Below, piece by piece: positions 45,234-55,500 of a stretch of 64,000 nucleotides of DNA. This DNA comes from Simplicillium sp. C3G150-2 (Eukaryota; Ascomycota; Sordariomycetes; Hypocreales; Cordycipitaceae): NCBI GenBank assembly GCA_022702485.1, contig JAJIYY010000006.1, positions 1,116,001-1,180,000 on the forward strand, written 5' to 3'. The notes under the pieces were generated by a model. It made no database searches and had not been told where the DNA came from. It saw nothing but the letters and a program-made list of their open reading frames with translations. Both the position numbers and the translations under genes were made by a program. How positions within the stretch are numbered: the first letter of the stretch is position 1; each line of letters opens with the position of its first letter.

Positions 45234-47288
45234 ATGTCTCGTGCAGTTTCATTTTGCCATTCTATCACTCGATCATACCCATTGGCCTCCCGAAAGATAC
45301 CGACATTTGCAACGAGTCTTGGGCTACGAGCTCAATTTTCCACTCGACACGAAATGACGGACGGCGTCGAAGCGCACAAAGAGGTAGAGGATGCTGTCCA
45401 GGAGCTGAGGACGATCAAGGAAGGAAAAGCATCCATCTTGGTTCCCCAAGGTGCCAAAATTGGAGAAGATCGGGGCGAAGTACAGTCCGTGTTCTACAAT
45501 CCTATCCAGCAGTACAACCGAGACCTGTCCGTGCTGGCAATTAAGACTTACGGCGAGGAGGTGATAAAGAGCAAGCTTGAATTTCTTCAAAAGCGCAACG
45601 AGAAACAGCAAGGGAAGAAGAGGAAGCGTGGTGACGAAAATGGAGAACGAAAGACAACGGCTGTCACCGCGGACCCTGCAGGCGAGGTCTCGGTAGATCA
45701 AGTGGCCGCAGTAAAGACGCCCAAAGCAACTTTCAAAATGCTCGATGCACTTTCTGCGTCAGGCCTGCGAGCACTTCGCTATGCGCATGAGCTGCCTTTT
45801 GTTACATCAATCACGGCGAACGACTTATCCGCCTCGGCAGCAGCATCAATCAAGCAGAATGTTGAACATAACGGCGTTCAAGATATTGTTGATGTTACGA
45901 ATGAAGATGCGCTTGGCCTCATGTACCGCACCATTGCCGACAGTCTGGCAAATCGAAACCGACATGGGGCGCCGAGCACAACCCAAAAGTTCGATGTCAT
46001 TGACCTCGATCCGTATGGAACAGCTGCTCCATTCTTCGATGCTGCAGTGCAGTCCGTTCGAGACGATGGAGGTCTTCTTTGCGTCACTTGTACAGATAGC
46101 GCTGTATGGGCTGGTCACTCGTATTGCGAAAAGACATTTGCACTGTATGGTGGTACACCAATCAAGGGCTTTCACTCTCACGAAGCCGGCCTACGTCTGA
46201 TTTTGAACGGAATTGCAACATCTGCTGCTCGTTATGGCCTACACATCGAGCCGCTGCTGTCTCTTTCAATTGACTTCTATACCAAAGTCTTTGTCAAGGT
46301 TATAAAATCTCCTCTGGCTGTCAAATTCCATGGAGCCAAGTCGATGCTTGTTTACAGCTGCGATTCCGGCTGCGGTGCATGGGAGACGCAGTATCTGATG
46401 AAGAGCAAGCCTACTCCTAACAAAAATGGCAAGGGTGCATTCTACAAACACATCATGGCATTAGGACCTACTGCAGATAGGCTGTGTAAGCATTGCGGCG
46501 TCAAAATGCATGTGAATGGGCCAATGTACGGCGGCTACATTCACTCCAAGGATTTTGTGGAAAGGCTACTGGCACAGATCCCTGACGCGCCATCAGATGT
46601 ATATGGCACACTTCCCCGACTAGAGGGCATGTTGACGACTGCTTTGGATGAGATACTTGACGCACCGCCGGAAACTGAGGATGTCAACCCTAAAGAGGCG
46701 CAGTTTGCCGTCATCGACCCCTACCCTTTCTTCGTCATTCCCGGCAAACTCAGCGGCATACTGTCTTGTGCGACACCAAATGACGACATGTTCCGCGGCG
46801 CGCTCAAGCACCTGGGCTATCAAGCTGGGAGGAGCCATTGTCGAGGCGGGAGCATCAAAACAGACGCCCCATGGTCAACTCTTTGGTGGATCATGACAGA
46901 ATGGATCCGACAAAAGGCACCCATCAAAGCCTCTAAATATAAACCGACGATGCCGTCATGGAAAATCCTCAAGGAAGCCGGGTTGCTCCCCGATACCGAC
47001 GGAGCTGAGCATGAGGCTAGACCAGAGCCCGAGGACAATAAAATGGAAGGTGTCGAAAACAACACACCTGAAGCCTCTGAGTCAGGGCCACAGGCAGTAC
47101 CTAAAAATGGTGAGACCACTCACAGTCAACCCATGGTCTCACCGACAGAAGCTGGACTGCGCAAGACCCTTGTATTCGACGATGAGCTTGCTAAGCTGGG
47201 TCGACAGGGAGCAACACGCAAAGTGCTTCGATATCAAATTAATCCGAGAGCCAACTGGGGTCCGCTAACAAAGGCAAGCCGCAATTAA
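45234..47288 (+). CDS. TRM1: tRNA (guanine26-N2)-dimethyltransferase Trm1
   Basis: A 684-residue protein in one exon. From the start at 45234 the first 40 residues (MSRAVSFCHSITRSYPLASR...) form a basic mitochondrial presequence; a second in-frame ATG at 45354 (MTDGVEAHKEV) gives the same enzyme without it. Trm1 features: FYNPIQQYNRDLSVLAI, the SAM-binding motif LDALSASGLRALRYAHE, the motif IV region DVIDLDPYGTAAPFFDAAVQ, and C-terminal YQAGRSHCRGGSIKTDAPW. There is an internal Lys-rich nuclear-type segment KKRKRGDENGERK. The enzyme dimethylates G26 of tRNAs. In yeast, alternative starts deliver Trm1 to mitochondria and nucleus, and this gene shows the same arrangement. Confidence 0.95.
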   Translation: MSRAVSFCHSITRSYPLASRKIPTFATSLGLRAQFSTRHEMTDGVEAHKEVEDAVQELRTIKEGKASILVPQGAKIGEDRGEVQSVFYNPIQQYNRDLSVLAIKTYGEEVIKSKLEFLQKRNEKQQGKKRKRGDENGERKTTAVTADPAGEVSVDQVAAVKTPKATFKMLDALSASGLRALRYAHELPFVTSITANDLSASAAASIKQNVEHNGVQDIVDVTNEDALGLMYRTIADSLANRNRHGAPSTTQKFDVIDLDPYGTAAPFFDAAVQSVRDDGGLLCVTCTDSAVWAGHSYCEKTFALYGGTPIKGFHSHEAGLRLILNGIATSAARYGLHIEPLLSLSIDFYTKVFVKVIKSPLAVKFHGAKSMLVYSCDSGCGAWETQYLMKSKPTPNKNGKGAFYKHIMALGPTADRLCKHCGVKMHVNGPMYGGYIHSKDFVERLLAQIPDAPSDVYGTLPRLEGMLTTALDEILDAPPETEDVNPKEAQFAVIDPYPFFVIPGKLSGILSCATPNDDMFRGALKHLGYQAGRSHCRGGSIKTDAPWSTLWWIMTEWIRQKAPIKASKYKPTMPSWKILKEAGLLPDTDGAEHEARPEPEDNKMEGVENNTPEASESGPQAVPKNGETTHSQPMVSPTEAGLRKTLVFDDELAKLGRQGATRKVLRYQINPRANWGPLTKASRN

Positions 47289-47608
47289 TATAAGTTGATC
47301 ATATGTTTATCATTTATTAAACGGCCCGTTGCATTTGATCCTTCACCGGTTTACGGCTCAAGCCGTTTGCCCCACCTCGTTACTGGTCACGTCACAGGAA
47401 CCTACAAATTGCAGCCCCTCCAATCCACCTCATCTTAGCCGGCGCAGCCTGCTCAACTTTTCTCTCTCTTTCTCTTGTCTTCGTCCCTTTCAAGCTTGTT
47501 TGCATTTCGCGTTGTTGTACTTCTAGACGCTGGAGAAGAGCTTGGTCATCTTTCCGTTTGAGTTGGCTGCGTATCGTATCAACAACCCAGGACCATATTC
47601 TGGCCACA
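47289..47608. other. Short intergenic, promoter of lipid-kinase-like gene
   Basis: TRM1 3' UTR and a C/T-rich promoter segment (about 47440-47520, with repeated CTCTTTC). Nothing else recognised. Confidence 0.55.
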
Positions 47609-49036
47609 ATGATTGAGGCAAAGGAGAAGTCCTTTCCCACAATCTTACAGGCTAAGAATGTCACCGTCGACGATGGCAAGCTTGCTTGGACCCTTAGTAC
47701 TGGACCAGGCAGCGTGTACCTCGACCAACTGATTTTCATTCTGGATTTGCCTCCTCAGCCAAATACAGCAAGCGGATACATCCTTTGCAGCCTCCGGGAA
47801 GACAGCGACAACAAAGAGAAGCCATATGAGCTTACACTCGTCAAGACAACGAACCTTCCGCCTGCGCTCGTGAAACAATATGGAGTCCGAGAAATACCAT
47901 CCTACTTGAAGCATAATGCATCTAACGCCGTCAACATCATCGTCTCGACTAAATCCGGCACTGGAACTTCACTTCAGTTTTGGGAATCTGTCCTTGAGCC
48001 TTTGCTGAAGACTGCGGCAAATGAGTTCAATGACATTACGACAGGAGAGTCTTACGAATGTCTCGTTACGACGAGCAAAGATAGTGTGAGGGAATTCGCA
48101 CAGCAGCTGAACACGTCGGATTCGAAACATCATACTGTTGTCTTCCTCAGCGGTGATGGAGGTGTAGTTGATTTACTCAATGCGTACCCTGGAGAAGCTA
48201 CGGACGGATCCCATCTCACCGTTGCTGCTATGCCTCTTGGATCTGGCAATGCTCTGTTTCACTCTACACACAAGCCGCTTTATGAGCCAGTAGGACCATC
48301 TGCATTAGTACTGGGCCTAAGGACATTATTTACTGGCGTGCCTGCTGACCTGCCCATATTTCGCGCCACATTCTCAACCGGCTCACGACTCGTCAACTTT
48401 ACTGAGAAAGACTCATCTGCTGACGACATCCAAAGGCAAGATACCGCTGTCTCTGAACTTCTAGGTGCCATCGTTGCTAGTTATGGATTCCACGCCAGTA
48501 TTGTCTATGAGAGTGACACCCCCGAATACCGGGTTTACGGCGCCAAGCGTTTTGGTATGGTTGCGCAAGAACTTCTCCGCGAATCACATCCATATGCTGC
48601 TCGCGTAGAAGTCCGTCGCCCGGCAAGCGACAAATTTGAACCGGTGCCCAGAGAGACGCATGCATATGTGCTCTCTACGTTGGTGTCAAACCTCGAGCGA
48701 ACCTTTACTATTTCACCAGCGGGTAAACCACTCGATGGCAAACTGAGGTTGGTTCATTTTGGAGCCATCGGAGGAGAGCGAACGATGGATGTCATGATGA
48801 AAGCATACGATGGAGGAAAGCACATCGACGTAAAATGGGACGATGGTGAGGCAGTTGGATACGAAGAAATTGACGAGCTCAAGGTTACGACGCAAGAAAT
48901 CGACGAAAGGTGGCGGAAGGTCTGTATCGATGGAACTATTGTTGAATTAGCCGAAGGAGGGTCTGTCACTGTAAAACCAGAAAAGGCATTGTTCAAGGTG
49001 GTTGTTGACACCAAGATTGCCAGCGGAAAGTTTTGA
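47609..49036 (+). CDS. Diacylglycerol/long-chain-base kinase-like protein
   Basis: A 475-residue single-exon protein. The catalytic-domain nucleotide loop is seen as VVFLSGDGGVVDLLNAYPG (SGDGG at 181-185), followed by LTVAAMPLGSGNALFHSTHK (PLGSGNAL at 209-216), the two hallmarks of the DAGK_cat fold shared by diacylglycerol and sphingosine kinases; the GSGNAL form is closer to long-chain-base kinases. The C-terminal half (GAIVASYGFHASIVYESD, KLRLVHFGAIGGERTMDVMM) fits the second lobe. No membrane helix. Whether it phosphorylates diacylglycerol, sphingoid bases or another lipid cannot be told. I start at 47609 because CACAATG there is a good context and the 17 residues upstream look like UTR. 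Ends 113 bp from the convergent ABCF gene. Confidence 0.85.
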   Translation: MIEAKEKSFPTILQAKNVTVDDGKLAWTLSTGPGSVYLDQLIFILDLPPQPNTASGYILCSLREDSDNKEKPYELTLVKTTNLPPALVKQYGVREIPSYLKHNASNAVNIIVSTKSGTGTSLQFWESVLEPLLKTAANEFNDITTGESYECLVTTSKDSVREFAQQLNTSDSKHHTVVFLSGDGGVVDLLNAYPGEATDGSHLTVAAMPLGSGNALFHSTHKPLYEPVGPSALVLGLRTLFTGVPADLPIFRATFSTGSRLVNFTEKDSSADDIQRQDTAVSELLGAIVASYGFHASIVYESDTPEYRVYGAKRFGMVAQELLRESHPYAARVEVRRPASDKFEPVPRETHAYVLSTLVSNLERTFTISPAGKPLDGKLRLVHFGAIGGERTMDVMMKAYDGGKHIDVKWDDGEAVGYEEIDELKVTTQEIDERWRKVCIDGTIVELAEGGSVTVKPEKALFKVVVDTKIASGKF

Positions 49037-49149
49037 TTTATCTCAGTCACGCATTCATACCTCATAGCATTGGATTTTAGTACTCGCCAATCAAATACCA
49101 TACAAATTTTGAGTCAATTTACAAAAGTAGTACAGTAACTAACGGTGCG

Positions 49150-51526
49150 TTATTGCTTAAGAAGCTTATCTACTCTCTTTTCCATGATTTGCTCAAACTG
49201 ATCCATACCATTCTCCAACGGGAGCATTTCACCCTGCTTAAGTCGATACATGGTCCTCTTGATGAATGGCTTTTCGGAGTCATCGCTGCTGTCGCTCATG
49301 TCGTCCTCGTCTTCGTCAACTTGGCCCTCGATCACGCCACGCATAAACCATCTGTCGTGGCTAACTAGCACAACGGCTCCCTTCCATTCATTGAGTGCCT
49401 CGCGCAGCGCAGTGACGGTTTCATAGTCAAGATGTGTCGTGACTTCATCAAGTACCAAGCAATGAGGTCGCTTCCAGAATAGGCGAGCGAGCTCGCATCT
49501 GACAAGCTGTCCACCAGAAAGTTTGGTCAGTGGGACGTCGGAAGCAAAACGGCCAGGCAGTCCGAGTTCGCCAAGCAAGCCGCGAATTTCTCCCTCGTTG
49601 AGAGCACCATCGACGTCTTTTGTAAGGAGCGAAAGGGCTGTCATGGTTGGATCATCGCGGCCCAAGGCTCTGATTTCTTCTATTGCGTGTTGCGAGTAAT
49701 ATCCGAGCTTGAGTCGAGGATGCGTCGTCACGGACCCAGTAGCCGGCCGAGTTTCTTCTACCAAGAGTTTGATAATGGTTGATTTGCCAGCACCGTTGAG
49801 TCCCAAGATGCCGACACGGTCGCCCATTCCCACAGTAAGATTGACATTCTGCACAACTATCGGTTTCCTCGGACCATAGCGGTAGCTTGCTTTTTCCACG
49901 GAGAGGAGCGACCCTGGGAATCGTAAGTCCGGAGGCTCGGGTAGCGATATCACCACTGGACGTTGCTCTGGAGGTATTTCAATGTCTTGTACAGATTTGT
50001 GAAAGTATCCGACTTGATCACTCCTGCGGAATCTGGTTCCTTTGGAGCTCACCATCATTCCCATTCGATCATCGAGTTTCTTTTGGCGAGACTTGGCTTG
50101 TCGAATTTTATTTTGGTCATCGTTGGCTTTGCCAGCTTTGAGATTGTTTGCGATTGTCTTTTCCATATGAGCTCTTTGCTTGTCTTGAGCTTCCTTCATC
50201 TTCAAAAGATATAATTTTCGCTCAGACTGGGCGGATTCGTATGTTGGGAGATCTCCGTGGAAATAGGTGAGCTGCTTGTCTTTGATGATGAGCAAATCCG
50301 TGCACAAGGTCGTGAAGTCTCGATCGTGAGAAACCACAATCAAGGTCGGCGGCTTATCCATATCTTCGAGAGAGTTGAGGTACTTCTGCAGCCAGATAAT
50401 ACCCAAAAGATCGAGGTAGTTGGTCGGTTCGTCAAGAATCAAAATATCTGCTTCCTGAAGAAGGGCCACGGCGAGGCTCGCACGCATATGCCATCCGCCA
50501 GACAAACTGCCAAGCGGCTTCTCCAATTCCGAGTCCGTAAATCCCAGGCCAGCTAAGATGCCTCTGGCTTTCTTTTCAATTTCGGTAAGTTTTGTAGGCT
50601 CAATTTGGAGCTGAAGGTCGGCCAACATATCGGCAGCCTCTTGCATTTCGGCCTGCAGAGTGTCCGCAGAAATATCCTCCTCTGGTTCGTGGATTTTTGC
50701 TTCGGATTCAGCGACCTTCTTTTCGAATGTCACTAGCGTTTTTCGGGCGGCAAGTCCGCGTTCGCCACTTCTTAGCCTTGCGTCTTTATCCAAAAGGAAA
50801 TGCTCCCTTTGCAAGCGATCGTGCTTGAGCTGTCTCAAGGCGCGAAGAGGTGCGAGGCCATGAGTGGCATTCTCCACACCATCGGAAAGGACTGGCAGGG
50901 ATTAAAATCTTGTCGAACGTCTTTTAAAAATCACGTACTCTTGATTTCCTTTTCTACTATGTTTCTGGATGTTGCCCTTTCGATGATTTCTTGCAGGGTT
51001 GTCAAGGTACTCCTTTCGGCGGAGTCTTGTTTGGGAACATCGTCTTCTTCCGTGAGTCGACTTTGCTGTAAGATCACTATTTTACAAGCCTCCGGAATAC
51101 CTGGAATGAGCTTTTCAGCAATGGCTTTCAAAAGAGCTTTCAACGCTGTTAGCTACTGTGTTGCACTGGGTTGTTGGTTGCTGAGACAGCCTACTGGACT
51201 TTCCGGTTCCATTTCTCCCCACCAACGCGTAGCGCTGTCCTTCCTTCAACCTCAACTTTGCATCGTTCAAGATTTCAAGACCCTGTGCGCGGGCTTTGGA
51301 CTTGGATTTGAGCTTGGGTTTGGAAGTGGTTGGGTCTGTCGGGATACTGGTCACAGCGATCGTCAGACCACCAATGTCCAACTGCAAATGTGTAAGTAAC
51401 CAGCCACGGTTCTGTTACCACCCTCGGCGACCATACCTCTCGAAGATTGGCTTCATCGATATGAAACCGGGTTTGCTTTGATGTGCATAGAATAGTCGCT
51501 ACGGACTCTGCCTCCATAGACGTCAT
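49150..51526 (-). CDS. ABCF-family ATPase (soluble, twin ABC domains)
   Basis: Four exons, 51526-51437, 51381-51195, 51136-50939 and 50891-49150, give 738 residues. There are two nucleotide-binding domains and no membrane helix. NBD1: Walker A GRNGTGKST (85-93, completed by the exon 2-3 join), signature LSGGWHMRASLA, Walker B ILILDEPTNYLDL. A charged linker follows (MKEAQDKQRAHMEKTIANN, KSRQKKLDDRMG). NBD2: Walker A GLNGAGKST, signature LSGGQLVRCELA, and Walker B region LVLDEVTTHLDYE, where the usual EPTNHLD reads EVTTHLD. An acidic loop (DEDEDDMSDSSDDSE) lies near the C terminus. ABCF proteins act on ribosomes in translation or ribosome assembly (Gcn20, Arb1, New1); the exact subgroup is uncertain. 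Confidence 0.9.
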
Positions 51527-52553
51527 TGTGATTGGGAGGTGGTGAGGAAGTAGAGTACACGGTAGATATATATACAAGGAGGTGTAGGGTTTCGGGATGG
51601 ATTCTGCGCGCTAGTGTCGTCTAGCGAGCCTGTGATTGAAATATAATAGCTTGTCCACAGGTAGAAAAGCCTTTGCTCGCGCGCATGGGGCCGTTATATA
51701 TCAGCTAATTGAGAAGACGAATTAGCAAGGTGGGACGTTCGGGCAACTCAAAAATGCCGAGCGCAAAAACTGAATCACCCACTAACCGACTTTCTAGTTG
51801 CCTGCAGTATGGATCTTGAGTGACTCGGCCGGTAAAAGAAAATTGCAGGGTTTAATTGGATCTTGGTCGTACACCACATCAACAAAAAGGATCTGAAATC
51901 CATCGCTTGGGAGCTGGCGATGCGGTAAGGTGGACCTGCCCTGATGGAATGGAGGGGTCTTGAGGGGTTCCATTGGCGGCAACACCGTTAGGGTGTGGTG
52001 CATCGCGCCTGCCACAGTGGAGTTGGGTGACTCACGCCGAATATGCAGACATTTTGGAATATTCTTTAAAGAAACAGCTTGAGGAGAGAAAAGCAATTAG
52101 AGCCTGAATATTTTTGGTTCATGTTGCAATTGAACGGGTAGCCGAGGGATTCCCATCTCCGCGGGTTTTGCGTTTAGACCCTGCTCTCCATGGATGCTGC
52201 ATCCAGGCCATTCAGGTAGCGTTGGAGTCGTAGGCACCATGTTGTCAAGCAACACTTGGTAAAATGAAATCGACCCTAAAAGAGTTTTTCCTTGGGATTT
52301 TGTTTCTTACCAGTCGACGGTACAGTATACAAACACGGGCGGTTCTTAGTGTGCTTGTACTGTATCGTTCTGTTGCTATTATTAGATGCTGGCAGCAGGA
52401 ACGCGCAAAAGGAGGAACTGCCTAAAAGTGTCCGAGGAGTGACGAGGCGCTATAAGAACTCGTGGTTGCCCCGTGGTTTCATTTCTCCGGATTCCCCCTT
52501 TCATCCACATTTCTACCAAGTTATCTCAAGTCTGAACTTTACTATCCTCTACA
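51527..52553. other. Divergent promoter ABCF / ABCC
   Basis: About 1 kb between the ABCF start and the ABC transporter start. Holds a TATA-like box near 52451 listed separately. No gene recognised. Confidence 0.55.
52451..52456 (+). promoter_or_regulatory. TATA-like box of the ABCC transporter gene
   Basis: TATAAG, 103 bp upstream of the ATG at 52554, in the usual position for a TATA element of an inducible fungal gene. Confidence 0.45.
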
Positions 52554-55500
52554 ATGCTGAACTCATCCGCGCCAATCTGCGTACCGTCTGACGATGCGGC
52601 CTTTGGCCCTGTCGTCGTCGATAGATGCCGTGACGGCTTTGACTTCACCATCGTCTTTGAACAATCTGTTTTCGTCATTCTGCCGGCCGTGTTGCTGTTA
52701 CTTGTCGGACCGATCCGGCTTCGACAGCTCTACAAGTCGCGTGTTCGCGTGTCATCCAGCCCACGCCGCGTCGCAAAGCTAGTGAGTTCCTACACTTGGC
52801 CAGGATGAGTTCCGTCTCCGATCGAATTAACCTCATCAAACAGGCCGTGACATCTTGCCTCGCTGTCTTGCAACTGTCCCTCGCTGCGCTTTGGGTAACG
52901 CGCGGTACCCCATCCTCTCATGTAAACCTGGTCTCCGTCGCTGCTGCATGTGTTTCGTTCCTTTCTAGTCTGATGCTATGTGCCCTTTCGTATGTTGAAC
53001 ACACCAAATCGCCTCGCCCATCCTCGCTGTTGAATGCTTTCCTCCTGGCATCCTTGTTCCTTGACTGTGCTCTCGTACGTACCGTGTGGCTCTCTGACAT
53101 AAATACATCCATAAAGGGTGTGGTCATGGCGGCCTTGGGATTCAAAGCCATTTCGGTACTGCTGGAAGCAATGGGGAAGAAGAAGCATCTTGTCGATCCC
53201 TCATCCTCCTACACGCCAGAGCAGACAGCGGGGCTGTATGCGAGGGCCATCTTGGCGTGGGTTGCTCCTCTGCTGCGCACCGGCTTTCAACGTCTCTTAC
53301 AGCCCGGGGACCTCTTCAAGCTGGATGAAGACATGGCAGCTGCGATTTTGCATGAAAAGTTCGCTCGGAAATGGGCTCACTGTGAGTTTATTCATATTTC
53401 TCATGTTTTTCGATCAAACGTATACTAAAACAAGTATTCGATAGCCTTCACGTCCAGCAAACATCGTCTTGTCCTCTGCTGCATCAGTTGCCTTCGAGGT
53501 TCCCTTGTAGCGGTCATTATTCCACGGATTTTGCTCTTGGCCTTCACAATCTGCCAACCGCTCATTGTGTCTAGTCTTTTGGAGTTCCTGAATGATCTGA
53601 CGATCGATGTGCGCGCGGGATACGGGCTTATCGGAGCGTATGGTCTCGTCTATCTTGGAATTGCCTTTTCGCAGGCATTGTATTGGCATAGAAACGCACG
53701 TTCTGTTTCTATGTTGCGTGGGACATTGGTGACTGCAGTTTACTCGAAACTGACAGAGCTGGGGATTGATGTTGCCAGCGACGCAGCTGCCGTCACGCTC
53801 ATGTCCACCGATGTAAGACGGTTTTGCTGCTATTTTACATGTGTTGATAACCTACTAACCCACTCTCAGGTTGATGTCATTGTGCGAGCAATGAAGGAAA
53901 TCCATGAATTTTGGGCAAACACATTACAAATCGCCATCGGCACCTGGTTGCTAAGTAAACAGATTGGCTTCGCCGCTGTTGGCCCAATCATTGTGTGCCT
54001 CGTCACTCTCGCCTGTACTATTCTCACCTCACCTCGTGCTAAAGCATCACGAGTAAGCTGGTTAAAAAAGACTCAAGAGAGAGTTGGTGAGAAAATCTTG
54101 AACAACGTGCATTAACAAGGCTCGGGCTGACAAGAATTCATAGCCATCACCTCTGCCATGATTGGCCAAATCAAGAGCATCCGAATGTCTGGCTTAAGTC
54201 AGACTCTTTCTGCCACGATCTCCAGGCTTCGGCTGGAGGAAGTTGCTGCTTCTCGACCGTTCCGGATCATTGGAAGCATCACATCTTCAGTTGCGCAGAT
54301 ACCAATTTTCATTTCCCCTGTCGTGGCTTTTGCGATGTTCCAAAGCGTTACAGCCCATTCTGGACTAAAACTGGATGCTACCCGTTTGTTCGCAGCCCTT
54401 GCACTCATTACCCTCCAAGCTCAGCCCCTGTTCTTCATGTTTGAGGTAATTCTGGATCTCAGCGCCGCCTTGGGAGCAGTCGATCGTATCCAGAAATTTC
54501 TGTTTCAGCCTGGTCTCGATGTCCCTGCCGCATCTTTTGAGGTCCAGCATGTCTCCTCTTCCCAAAGTATTGAGCTACAGCCGTTGGCCACGCATGCTAC
54601 ATCCACTGGTCTAACCTCAAGCCCCGGTATCAAACTAGAGGATGTCAGTTTCTCTTGGTCCGAAACAAAGACCGATGTTTCTAAAGTGAGTCTCAAGGTT
54701 GCCCCTGGACAGCTGGCAATAATTACTGGTCCCGTGGCTGCAGGTAAGAGTACACTTCTAAAAGGTATCCTTGGAGAAGTTCCTCATGCCACTGGGCGAA
54801 TCCAAGTAGCACCTGGAAATAAATCATGGTGCCAGCAGTCGCCTTGGATTATGGTGAGTATCACGTCGTCATTGGCGCTGCCGGCTATTAACGAATCATG
54901 CAGAATGGAACAATACGCGATAACGTCATTGGGTATTCGCCTTTCCGTCAGTCTCTCTATGACGAGACCATTGATGCTTGCGCACTCAACGAGGACTTTG
55001 CCCAATTGCCTTTGGGCGACCAGACGAGGGTTGGCAGCAAAGGATTTGCACTTAGCGGTGGTCAGAAGCAGCGTGTAGTAAGTAGCATGCTTTCTTTTCA
55101 GTGTATTGTCAGGCTGACAGAGGTCGCAGGCCATTGCCCGGGCGCTATACTCTCAAGCTGAGACCGCTATCTTCGATGATATCTTTAGCGGACTAGACAA
55201 TGCCACCGCCAAGCTCGTATTTGCCAATATTTTCGGCAGAACAGGCCTCTTTAGAAAGTGGAATACGACAGCTGTCTTAGCCACACAGTCCGGTCAGTTG
55301 CGTCATAAATCACTCATTTGCCTTTTCTAATATGCAACAGTTGGGTTCTTGTCATCTGCTGACATTATTCTGGTTCTCGGTCGAGATGGCACAGCTCAGA
55401 ATTCCGGATCCTTTGCGGAGATTTCCAAGTCTGATGGATATGTACAGACTCTTCAAGCTTCTGTTCTGGAAACTCTTGCGGCAGAGAGAGGTGAGCGCCA

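Noticed and set aside
50800..51399. 199-codon plus-strand frame
   Set aside because: Antisense to the ABCF exons and introns with no family features.
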